Assembly: GCA_013178255.1 (NCBI GenBank)
Contig: JABLWY010000001.1
Coordinates: forward strand, 300,503-364,502
From: Coprothermobacteraceae bacterium
Lineage (GTDB): Bacteria > Coprothermobacterota > Coprothermobacteria > Coprothermobacterales > Coprothermobacteraceae
DNA length: 64,000 bases
Reading direction: 5' to 3'
Shown here: positions 57,311 to 64,000 of the stretch, piece by piece
Layout: the number at the start of each line of letters is the position of its first letter
Position numbering within the stretch: position 1 is the first letter of the stretch
Notes under the pieces: generated by a model
Told to the model about the DNA's origin: nothing
Databases searched by the model: none
What the model saw: the letters and a program-made list of their open reading frames with translations, nothing else
Translations under genes and position numbers: made by a program

Positions 57311-58598
57311 AAGGAAAGTTCAAACTTCCGAGTTCGTCGATGTGTACGGTAAGGTAGTCAACGTTACAGGGCTCAGCATTGAAGCTGTGACGCCTGCATC
57401 CTTTGTAGGGGAGCTCTGCGCAGTGCAGAAGTACGATGGTGGCAACGTTTTTGCTGAAGTGGTTGGTTTCAAAGAAGGTAAAACACTGCTCATGCCTATT
57501 GGCGACGTGCAGGGGGTTGGCCCAGGCAGTTTGATTAGGGCCATGCAGAGGCCGCTTTGGGTAAGAGTGGGACCGTCTTTGATTGGTCGCGTTATTGATG
57601 CCATAGGTAACCCTTTGGACGACAAAGGCCCTATTCGCGGCGAAATGAGGACGGTGTACCAGGACCCACCGCATCCATTGAGGAGGAAGCACGTAAATGA
57701 TGCCCTGGAGACACGCATAAAAGCCATAGATGGTTTGCTGACCGTTGGCAAGGGTCAGAGATTGGGCATCTTTGCCGGTTCAGGCGTAGGTAAATCTACG
57801 CTACTAGGTATGCTTGCTCGTAACTCGGCTGCTGACGTCAACGTGGTCATATTGGTGGGTGAGCGCGGGCGTGAAGTCCGTAAGTTCATTGAGGAGGACT
57901 TGACCGAAGAAGGTGCAAGGAAGTCTGTCATAGTTGTTGCAACTAGCGATCAACCGGCTTTACTAAGAGTCAAGGCAGTGCTGACAGGAATGACCATAGC
58001 GGAATACTTCCGCGACGAAGGGATGGACGTCTTGGTCATGATGGATTCTGTAACGCGCTTTGCCATGGCTCAGCGTGAGATAGGGCTATCCGTGGGGGAA
58101 CCTCCCACTACGCGGGGTTACACGCCATCGGTTTTCGCCTTGCTGCCCAAAGTCCTCGAGCGGGCGGGTACATCGGACAGGGGAAGTATTACTGCATTTA
58201 TAACGGTCTTGGTGGAAGGCGATGACATGAATGAACCTGTGGCTGACGCGGTTAGGTCCATTTTGGATGGCCATATAGTGCTTTCTAGATCCTTAGCGCA
58301 CAGGGCGCATTATCCTGCCATCGATGTCCTGCAATCTGTGAGCAGGGTAATGTCCGACGTGGTGAGCGAGAAGCACCTCAACTTAGCCTACAAAATGAGG
58401 GAGATACTGGCCGTTTATAGGGACGCTGAGGATTTGGTGAACATAGGTGCCTATCAGAGGGGTAATAACCCGAGAATAGACCTGGCTTTGGACCTAATAG
58501 AGCCCATAAACCGCTTCCTAAAGCAGCAAGTCCGAGAGAGTGTCCCTATGGATCAGACGGTCTATATGATGGAGGAAATCGTTGGGCATCTCAGCTAA
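57282..58598 (+). CDS. fliI: Flagellum-specific ATPase FliI
   Basis: 438 aa. ATPase that energises substrate entry into the type III flagellar exporter. Walker A GIFAGSGVGKSTLLG, catalytic VGERGREVR, VLVMMDSVTRFAMAQREIGLSVGEPPTTRGYTPSVFA, and GSITAFITVLVEGDDMNEPVAD. F1-beta-like. Normal length. Overlaps fliJ by 17 nt. Confidence 0.95.
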   Translation: MTTQKIEYLRRKVQTSEFVDVYGKVVNVTGLSIEAVTPASFVGELCAVQKYDGGNVFAEVVGFKEGKTLLMPIGDVQGVGPGSLIRAMQRPLWVRVGPSLIGRVIDAIGNPLDDKGPIRGEMRTVYQDPPHPLRRKHVNDALETRIKAIDGLLTVGKGQRLGIFAGSGVGKSTLLGMLARNSAADVNVVILVGERGREVRKFIEEDLTEEGARKSVIVVATSDQPALLRVKAVLTGMTIAEYFRDEGMDVLVMMDSVTRFAMAQREIGLSVGEPPTTRGYTPSVFALLPKVLERAGTSDRGSITAFITVLVEGDDMNEPVADAVRSILDGHIVLSRSLAHRAHYPAIDVLQSVSRVMSDVVSEKHLNLAYKMREILAVYRDAEDLVNIGAYQRGNNPRIDLALDLIEPINRFLKQQVRESVPMDQTVYMMEEIVGHLS

Positions 58599-58992
58599 GA
58601 AAGCACAAAGAATCCTTAGGATCAGGAAAATCGAGGAAGACCTGGCAAAGAGTAAGTTCTACGCGGCTGCTCGTGCCTACAGGGAAGCTGTGGACGAAGC
58701 AAGAAACGTGGGGCGCACATGGTCACAGATACGTGATTCAGAGGTTCAAGAGAGGACCATAGGCTATTCCGCATACTTCCACATGAGGGAAAATGCGCAG
58801 ATGCGCGTCCGTAAGGAGTTTACGCAGCTGTCGGCATGCAGAGAAGAGCTTATGAGCCGCACCATACGTCGCAGGATCGGTGAGAAGTTGTTGGAGTACG
58901 CCAAGAATGAGGCCCAATCAAGGCAATTGCGACAAGAGATTGCCTTGTTGGACGATATCAAATCGTACAGAAAGGAGGTGAAGGATGGATAG
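58582..58992 (+). CDS. fliJ: Flagellar export protein FliJ
   Basis: 136 aa. Coiled-coil central stalk of the export ATPase. Pattern of long charged helices (QRILRIRKIEEDLAKSKFYAAARAYREAVDEAR ... IGEKLLEYAKNEAQSRQLRQEIALLDDI). Sequence is weakly conserved across the family, so the call rests largely on fold, size and position after fliI. TTG 58582 after GGAGG. Confidence 0.8.
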   Translation: MGISAKKAQRILRIRKIEEDLAKSKFYAAARAYREAVDEARNVGRTWSQIRDSEVQERTIGYSAYFHMRENAQMRVRKEFTQLSACREELMSRTIRRRIGEKLLEYAKNEAQSRQLRQEIALLDDIKSYRKEVKDG

Positions 58993-60886
58993 AGCCAGTG
59001 TGCAGCAACTTTCAGCGTTCTTTGAACTGCCTCACATGCAACAGCTGGACTTAGCACTAACAGTTGAGGATGGGTTTGCTGAACTAATCTCGCAGCTATT
59101 AGGAGCAACTGTTCTCATGGCAGATGAACCCAATAGTGGCAGCCAGCAAACTATTCCCGCTGCTGAGATCGCATCTTCCCAGGTTATTCACGTTGACCAT
59201 TGCAAAGATGTACTCGTGTCACTGCATAGCCAAGGAAATGACGATTACAAGAGTGCTCGCAGGGCCAATGAAGCACCAAGCGTTGAGAATGCACCCGTCG
59301 CAGTGGTTTCGTATGCTCCCATGGTTTTTGCGCTTGAATCCCAATCTTCAGAGGTTGTGCCCAGCAGCGTTGAGACGCCAGCGGTATTGCCCGCGGTGAG
59401 GGAGGTGGACGGAATAGCCCTAGATAACACCGTCGAGATGGTTTTCAGCGCTCCCGTCACGCCTCAGCCTGACGTGCGCCGTGGCGAACCGACTTGCCAG
59501 GGTACGGTTGACCTCGGTGAAAGTGTCGCCGCAGTTGCTCAGAGTCTGAGTCCTTCAGAGTCCAGTGAATCTGTCCGCGTTAACGTTGCCAAAGATGCGA
59601 CCAGGACATTTGCGTTGAACTATTCCGCTCTTCGCGACAAGGAAAATCCTACGGCCATAGAACTGCAGGAACTAGACTCGACTAGAGAGGACAGCGAGGT
59701 GATAGTTCCGGAGTCAAGGCAGGCGTCCTCAAACGTGCCAACTCAAGATTCGAAGCTAGAAGACAATGCAGGCGCGCCTGATTTCTCAATCGGCACACGT
59801 AGTTCGTATCAAGCTACAGCGCGGTGGGTTGAGTCTCAAGCACCAGCGGATATGCCATCAAGAGCATCATCTGCTGAAACCAGCCCTTTGGCTTCCAAAG
59901 AACACGTACACATGTCTTGGAGAAACGACTCACATCGGCCTACACCGACTATGAGCTGGCAGTCGAACAACTTTGAAGAGGTTGTAGATGTCGAACCTGA
60001 TTACGCACGTCTTGAGACTGACCGTGCGTTAACCACGCGCTACCGCGCAGCATTCGAGAATGAACAGAGGCAGCATCAACCGTTGGAGTCAGTGCAACTA
60101 GACTCCATTCAGGGAAAGTACGAAACGCCGTTGAATGTACCCATGGCAAATGCTGCGGAGGTGACGGAAAAACCTCACGTAGAGCGCAGCATGAACTTTG
60201 GCGATGCTGAACTCAACGTTAATACTCGAAACCGGGTGCCTGTGAGAAGCGGACAGCAAGGAGCGTCGGTGCAAACGTTCGTCGAATCAGGCAAGACTAA
60301 GGATCATGATCCCGTCAAACCATTAGAGAGCACTGAAGGGTCGATTGGTTTCAGGAAGCCTGAGCAAGCGCCTTTGGAAGGGTCGAAGGTGATGCCCGTT
60401 CAGAAGCCTATGGAAGGGCCCCTAGGCGAGCCTAAGAGCACGGATGAGACCAACAAAGCCTCAGAGCCTGGTCGACTGACAGTGGAGGGGCACCTCAGCG
60501 ATCCTACTCACGCGGGACGGCAAGCCAACGCAGATCCTGTGCATCCAGCCGACGTGGGTAATGTCAGTACAAAGCAAGAAGCAGCTGCTGCTATCAAACA
60601 TGAGCTGCATGGGGAGTTCAAAGGACGCGAATGGTTCTTGAGTCAGGGCAGTCAAATGAGGATTCACGAACTGCCAGTCAAGTTCGGTATCGAGATTCGT
60701 AACGGACAGTTGATGCTCCACATTACGCCTGACAGCCAACAGCAGTACGGGCGCTTAAAGCAGCACGAGGCCTACATAAAGCATAGGCTGAAGACGAACG
60801 GTTATGCCTTTGACGCCGTAGAAGTGGTCACGCCCACCGACATTGACAGGCAGGCTAGCAGCTACTTGTATGACATCAGAGTGTAA
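58985..60886 (+). CDS. fliK: Flagellar hook-length control protein FliK (putative)
   Basis: 633 aa. Very hydrophilic, Ser/Glu/Pro/Thr-rich, presumably disordered from about residue 55 to 530, with a compact C-terminal domain (MRIHELPVKFGIEIRNGQLMLHITPDSQQQYGRLKQHEAYIKHRLKTNGYAFDAVEVVTP) resembling the FliK switch domain. FliK is a molecular ruler and export-specificity switch; long disordered middles are typical. Lies between fliJ and flgD, the canonical slot. ATG 58985 with AAGGAGGTG. No repeat units are seen. Confidence 0.75.
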   Translation: MDRASVQQLSAFFELPHMQQLDLALTVEDGFAELISQLLGATVLMADEPNSGSQQTIPAAEIASSQVIHVDHCKDVLVSLHSQGNDDYKSARRANEAPSVENAPVAVVSYAPMVFALESQSSEVVPSSVETPAVLPAVREVDGIALDNTVEMVFSAPVTPQPDVRRGEPTCQGTVDLGESVAAVAQSLSPSESSESVRVNVAKDATRTFALNYSALRDKENPTAIELQELDSTREDSEVIVPESRQASSNVPTQDSKLEDNAGAPDFSIGTRSSYQATARWVESQAPADMPSRASSAETSPLASKEHVHMSWRNDSHRPTPTMSWQSNNFEEVVDVEPDYARLETDRALTTRYRAAFENEQRQHQPLESVQLDSIQGKYETPLNVPMANAAEVTEKPHVERSMNFGDAELNVNTRNRVPVRSGQQGASVQTFVESGKTKDHDPVKPLESTEGSIGFRKPEQAPLEGSKVMPVQKPMEGPLGEPKSTDETNKASEPGRLTVEGHLSDPTHAGRQANADPVHPADVGNVSTKQEAAAAIKHELHGEFKGREWFLSQGSQMRIHELPVKFGIEIRNGQLMLHITPDSQQQYGRLKQHEAYIKHRLKTNGYAFDAVEVVTPTDIDRQASSYLYDIRV

Positions 60887-60900
60887 AGGAGGTGACTGAG

Positions 60901-61179
60901 ATGGAAATCTCGCCGTTAGGCAGCAGTGCATCTACGGGCTCAACTGGTGGCCTAGGCATAACGCGAACAGACTTCTTGCAGATTCTTCTGGCCGAACTCA
61001 AGGCACAAGACCCACTTTCACCTATGGATACGCAAGCCATGACGACTCAGCTCACTCTACTCAACATACTTGAAGAGTTGATCCAGATCAAGGACATGCT
61101 GAAGAAGATGTCTGCAGCCTTCGGGTCGACTGCCTCTCAGGTCCAGCCTAGGGACGGAGGTGGTGGCGGTGGATATTAG
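60901..61179 (+). CDS. flgD: Hook-capping protein FlgD, short form
   Basis: 92 aa, well below the 140-240 aa usual for FlgD. Only the conserved N-terminal part is present (ITRTDFLQILLAELKAQDPLSPMDTQAMTTQLTLLNILEELIQIKDML, matching the family's FLxLLVxQLxxQDPLxPMDxxxxxxQLAxFS pattern). The Ig/tudor-like domains are absent. It ends in a Gly-rich tail encoded by GGT/GGC repeats. ATG 60901 with AAAGGAGGTG (8 nt). Overlaps the next gene by 11 nt. Confidence 0.85.
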   Translation: MEISPLGSSASTGSTGGLGITRTDFLQILLAELKAQDPLSPMDTQAMTTQLTLLNILEELIQIKDMLKKMSAAFGSTASQVQPRDGGGGGGY

Positions 61180-61531
61180 GATTGGCTCTACTAACGGCAT
61201 TTCGCAGACTCAAGCGAATCGAGTTGGACAGAGCATAGACGGCGCTGCGTTCGCCGAAGCCATGCTAGAAAGCTTGGGTGTTAAGCTCTCAGCGCACGCC
61301 AAGGCACGTATTCAGGACCGTTCCATTTCCCTGAGCCAGGAGCGGGTAGCTCAAATCTTGGAGGGTATGGAAGCACTGTCGAAGAAGGGGGTTCGTGAAG
61401 GTGTGCTCGTCTTCAGGGATATGGCAGTAGTGGTTGGAGTCCCAACCAAGACAGTGGTTACCTTCAAGACGCCTCCTTTCAGCAAGGACGGTGTGTTCAA
61501 CCAAATTGATGGCGTGGTCATCATGGAATGA
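61169..61531 (+). CDS. Flagellar operon protein (TIGR02530 type)
   Basis: 120 aa. Matches the small protein encoded between flgD and flgE in many flagellar operons: FAEAMLESLGVKLSAHAKARIQDRSISLSQERVAQILEGMEALSKKGVREGVLVFRDMAVVVGVPTKTVVTF and INQIDGVVIME-like end. Function not established; presumed hook assembly. GTG 61169 is chosen with GGAGG 8 nt upstream. Confidence 0.8.
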   Translation: MDIRIGSTNGISQTQANRVGQSIDGAAFAEAMLESLGVKLSAHAKARIQDRSISLSQERVAQILEGMEALSKKGVREGVLVFRDMAVVVGVPTKTVVTFKTPPFSKDGVFNQIDGVVIME

Positions 61532-61535
61532 GTGT

Positions 61536-61562
61536 GGAGCCGGACCGCTTTGCGGGGGCTCC
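61536..61562. repeat. Two-tier hairpin upstream of flgE
   Basis: Outer arms GGAGCC (61536-61541) and GGCTCC (61557-61562), inner arms CCGC (61545-61548) and GCGG (61552-61555) around TTT. No T run follows. It lies in the only sizeable spacer (82 bp) of the fliE-flbD run; a possible attenuator or mRNA stability element. Confidence 0.5.
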
Positions 61563-61613
61563 GATGGGGCGCTGATCGACGGAGGCGCCTACAAAAATCG
61601 GAGGTGAAGGATA

Positions 61614-63182
61614 ATGTTGAGGAGTTTCTTCAATGGGATTTCAGGCCTAAAGGTTCATCAGACAAGGATAGACGTAATTTCGAACAACATTTCCAACGTG
61701 AACACCACGGGCTATAAGGCTGCACGCGCGACTTTCAAAGACGTAGTAGCCCTTACTTTGAAGGGAGCTAGGGCTCCGTACGGCGGCCGGGGTGGTACAA
61801 ACCCATCTCAGGTAGGCCTTGGTGTCGACCTTGCCACCATTGACAACATAATGACGCAAGGTGCTATCAACACTACCAACCGTAGTTCTGATTTAGCCAT
61901 ACAGGGTAATGGTTTCTTTGTGGTGTCCGACGGGCAGCGTAATTGGTTCACCCGCGACGGAGCCTTTGACCTTGACCTCAGCGGAAGGCTCATACAGCTT
62001 TCGTCGGGCCTGAAAGTACAAGGTTGGTCCCTAATACCCACGCAAAAGATCAGATTCGATGGCACCTTGGCATCCTCCGGCTCTGACATAGGTTTGCGGG
62101 TGTACGACAATCAGGGCAACGAACACGTACTCACTGCCAAGATAGAGGTGGCCTCAGGTGGATCGTCAGCCACGGTCAAGATCTACGAGGGAACCACGGC
62201 GGGCAGCAATGCTCAACCCATATTCACCCAAACTCTGACTTTCGCAAGCGGCGTAGTTCAGGGCGGACAGACTGGTGTCTTGAACTGGAATGGCATGAGC
62301 ATTAACCTGGATTTCACAGCTCTTAAGCTCGACACCGCGGCCACTTCAAGCGCTGTAGTGGCAGATCCTGTAGTAGAAGCTGATACCAACAAAGTAGGTG
62401 ACATAGTGATCCCGCGTAGCCTTACCATCCCGCCTACGCCCACTACTAACGTCCAGTTCCAAGGTAATTTGAACGCTAGCGCCTCTCCGTCCAACAACGT
62501 GACGTTCACCGTGAGCAACATCATCGATAGCCTAGGCGTAACGCACTCCATGCTGATCAATGCAGTAAAGGACACTAATCCTAACGAATGGAAAGTCACT
62601 GTTTCGGTGGAGGCAGCCGCCCCAGTAACGTACACCATAGTTTTTGACGACAACGGCCGCATCCAGGATGTAAAGGACTCTAATGGAACCTCTTTGGGAA
62701 CCATGCCGAAGATTACCTTTGACCCACAAAACGGTGCAGACGTGCGCAGTATAACGCTGAACTTCTCAGCTCTCACGCAGTATGCAGCGGATTCCAAAGT
62801 TGTAGGCCTCGTGGACGGCAACACCAACGGGCGCATCCTTAACTGGTTTGTAACCAGCGAAGGCAAGGTCATGGGTGAGTTTGACAACGGGCAAATCAAG
62901 CAGCTGGCGCAAATCGCCTTAGCGAGCTTCCAGAACCCTAGTGGACTCAGCAGGGAAGGTAACAATCTGTGGTCCAACACTGCCAATAGCGGTTTCAGGG
63001 GATACGTAGAGGCTACTGACGTAGGTTCTACCATCATCAGCGGCGCCTTGGAAATGTCCAACGTTGACATTGCAGAGGAGTTCACCAACCTTATCATCAC
63101 GCAGCGTGGATTCCAGGCTAACACAAGGGTCATCACCACTTCCGACGAAGTGACGCAGGATATAATCAACTTGAAGAGGTAA
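61614..63182 (+). CDS. flgE: Flagellar hook protein FlgE
   Basis: 522 aa. Universal-joint protein. N-terminal SFFNGISGLKVHQTRIDVISNNISNVNTTGYKAARATF, hook motif AINTTNRSSDLAIQGNGFFVVSDG, Thr/Ser-rich D2 domains, and C-terminal ALASFQNPSGLSREGNNLWSNTANSG...LEMSNVDIAEEFTNLIITQRGFQANTRVITTSDEVTQDIINLKR. ATG 61614 with GGAGGTGAAGG. Normal length. Confidence 0.95.
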   Translation: MLRSFFNGISGLKVHQTRIDVISNNISNVNTTGYKAARATFKDVVALTLKGARAPYGGRGGTNPSQVGLGVDLATIDNIMTQGAINTTNRSSDLAIQGNGFFVVSDGQRNWFTRDGAFDLDLSGRLIQLSSGLKVQGWSLIPTQKIRFDGTLASSGSDIGLRVYDNQGNEHVLTAKIEVASGGSSATVKIYEGTTAGSNAQPIFTQTLTFASGVVQGGQTGVLNWNGMSINLDFTALKLDTAATSSAVVADPVVEADTNKVGDIVIPRSLTIPPTPTTNVQFQGNLNASASPSNNVTFTVSNIIDSLGVTHSMLINAVKDTNPNEWKVTVSVEAAAPVTYTIVFDDNGRIQDVKDSNGTSLGTMPKITFDPQNGADVRSITLNFSALTQYAADSKVVGLVDGNTNGRILNWFVTSEGKVMGEFDNGQIKQLAQIALASFQNPSGLSREGNNLWSNTANSGFRGYVEATDVGSTIISGALEMSNVDIAEEFTNLIITQRGFQANTRVITTSDEVTQDIINLKR

Positions 63183-63187
63183 TACTG

Positions 63188-63382
63188 ATGATTAAACTAA
63201 CTTCCCCCAAGGACGAAGAATTCTATATAAACGAAGATTTGATCGAGAAGGCGGAAGAGCACGGTGACTTCACCGTGCTCTTCCTGGTGAATGGTCGCAA
63301 GTATCTATGTAAGGAGCCTATGAGCGAGGTTATCAACAGAATCGTGAGGTTTAAGAGAATGGTGAATGACCAATGGACGTAG
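63188..63382 (+). CDS. flbD: FlbD family protein
   Basis: 64 aa. Small protein of PF06289 found between flgE and motA in many clusters: MIKLTSPKDEEFYINEDLIEKAEEHGDFTVLFLVNGRKYLCKEPMSEVINRIVRFKR. The usual PDT before the second strand reads HGDF. Function uncertain. Not the Caulobacter FlbD transcription factor. Overlaps motA by 10 nt. Confidence 0.85.
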   Translation: MIKLTSPKDEEFYINEDLIEKAEEHGDFTVLFLVNGRKYLCKEPMSEVINRIVRFKRMVNDQWT

Positions 63383-64000
63383 GCGTTCTAGGTGGGCTCT
63401 TAATTACCTTTGGATTGGTCGTTTTCTCCATAATCGGCAGCCTAAACTCCTTCATAGATGTTCCTAGTTTAATGGTCACTGTGGGTGGATCCTTGGGCGC
63501 TACTATGGTGGCCATGGGCTTTGAAGAGATGAAGGCTTTACCAAAGTACCTGTCAGCGGCTATCAAAACCAAGAAATTCGACAAAGCAGTCGCCATAAAG
63601 ACGTTGGTGGAACTGTCTAACAAGGCTCGAAGAGAAGGTTTGTTGGCCCTAGAAGACACCTTGGAGACGGTGCCGGACCCCTTTATGAGAAGGGGCATCC
63701 AACTGGTAATTGACGGAGTTGAACCTGAGTCCGTTAGGGAGATACTCAATCTGGACGTAGAGTCCATGGAGAACCGCCACGGGAAAGGCAAAGCCATTTT
63801 TGACACATGGGCTGGCTTTGCACCTTCCTTCGGTATGCTAGGTACAATCATGGGGCTCGTGCAAATGCTTCAGAAACTGGACGACCCGTCATCTATTGGC
63901 CCATCTATGGCTTTGGCGTTGCTTACCACTTTCTACGGGGCTGTTCTTGCCTATGGTGTTTTCCAACCCATGGGCAACGCTTTGGCGCGAAAAAGCAGTA
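63373..64000 (+). CDS. motA: Flagellar stator protein MotA (5' part, continues past the window)
   Basis: At least 209 aa. Proton- or sodium-conducting stator subunit. VGGLLITFGLVVFSIIGSLNSFIDVPSLMVTVGGSLGATMVAM begins the protein; the cytoplasmic loop has conserved charges (LSNKARREGLLALEDTLETVPDPFMRRGIQLVIDG). The third helix GFAPSFGMLGTIMGLVQML includes the family Pro. ATG 63373 with GGTGA 7 nt upstream. motB presumably follows. Confidence 0.9.
   Translation, partial: MDVGVLGGLLITFGLVVFSIIGSLNSFIDVPSLMVTVGGSLGATMVAMGFEEMKALPKYLSAAIKTKKFDKAVAIKTLVELSNKARREGLLALEDTLETVPDPFMRRGIQLVIDGVEPESVREILNLDVESMENRHGKGKAIFDTWAGFAPSFGMLGTIMGLVQMLQKLDDPSSIGPSMALALLTTFYGAVLAYGVFQPMGNALARKSS

Noticed and set aside
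60901..61179. flgD as a pseudogene
   Set aside because: The short frame has a strong ribosome site, intact conserved N-terminal motif and tight coupling to the next gene; nothing resembling lost FlgD domains lies downstream.
61532..61717. 61-aa plus-strand frame before flgE
   Set aside because: It overlaps the flgE start in another frame and crosses the hairpin region; no family features.
1..64000. tRNA, rRNA, CRISPR array, insertion sequence or prophage
   Set aside because: No cloverleaf-like intergenic segment, spaced direct repeats, transposase, integrase or phage structural gene is evident; nearly all sequence is covered by chromosomal protein genes.

Overview
The window comes from a bacterium that looks anaerobic and probably thermophilic. 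The evidence is a cytosolic sulfhydrogenase-type NiFe hydrogenase operon, ATP-type PEP carboxykinase, a glycerol kinase plus FAD/Fe-S glycerol-3-phosphate oxidation operon, heavy use of AGG/AGA (Arg) and ATA (Ile) codons, and Lys/Glu-rich proteins. GC content looks moderate by eye. The gene set resembles deep-branching thermophilic anaerobes (Thermotogota, Coprothermobacterota, Synergistota), but the lineage cannot be fixed from the sequence alone. Protein genes fill nearly all of the window; no gap exceeds 300 bp. I see no tRNA, rRNA, CRISPR array, insertion sequence or prophage.

Layout. 1-9948: edge of a probable M28 peptidase, HD phosphohydrolase, M20 peptidase, class II fructose-bisphosphate aldolase, then leftward fabD-fabK-SPW membrane protein, then rightward ThiF-like adenylyltransferase, two MFS transporters and a glycerophosphodiester phosphodiesterase. 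9931-11324: two tandem Est30-type esterases. 11442-15967: glpK, GlpA-like and GlpB-like oxidoreductases and a DUF1667 protein. 15975-17026: CDF efflux protein and rpmB. 17131-23185: Asp23 protein, FakA-like kinase, recG, HisC-like aminotransferase, rsmD, Mth938-like protein. 23182-26281: pckA, a fucose-isomerase-like protein and a small membrane exporter. 26738-29596: an orphan NitT/TauT-like ABC system. 29672-34858: hydrogenase operon hydB-G-D-A, maturation protease and an MBL-fold hydrolase. 35041-37196: PilZ protein, methyltransferase-like membrane protein and DUF2225 protein.

From 37193 to the right edge the sequence is one dense rightward chemotaxis and flagellar supercluster: cheW-cheA-cheC-cheD-fliA-flgF-flgG-HDOD-flgM-flgN-flgK-flgL-csrA-(O-antigen-ligase-like)-fliS-flagellin-flaG-fliD-(fliT-like)-lipoprotein-flgB-flgC-fliE-fliF-fliG-fliH-fliI-fliJ-fliK-flgD-(flagellar operon protein)-flgE-flbD-motA. 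Three matched sigma-28-type promoters (T[A/T]AA, 15 bp, TCCGAAnA) sit before flgM, fliS and flagellin, fitting late-gene control by the FliA/FlgM pair. The flagellin leader carries a CsrA-type hairpin, and csrA lies four genes upstream.

The most notable observations are: (1) a recurrent promoter layout in which a TATAAT-like -10 box lies only 6-11 nt before a start codon that has no Shine-Dalgarno sequence, at eight transcription-unit heads including two divergent pairs, implying leaderless mRNAs; (2) an in-frame TAG near the end of pckA followed by a plausible 14-codon C-terminal continuation; (3) variant sigma-28 promoters together with a FliA that appears to lack region 3; (4) a CsrA/flagellin-leader circuit with no fliW beside csrA; and (5) an O-antigen-ligase/TPR protein embedded among the flagellin genes. 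Smaller points are altered signature residues in RsmD, CheD and the ThiF-like protein.
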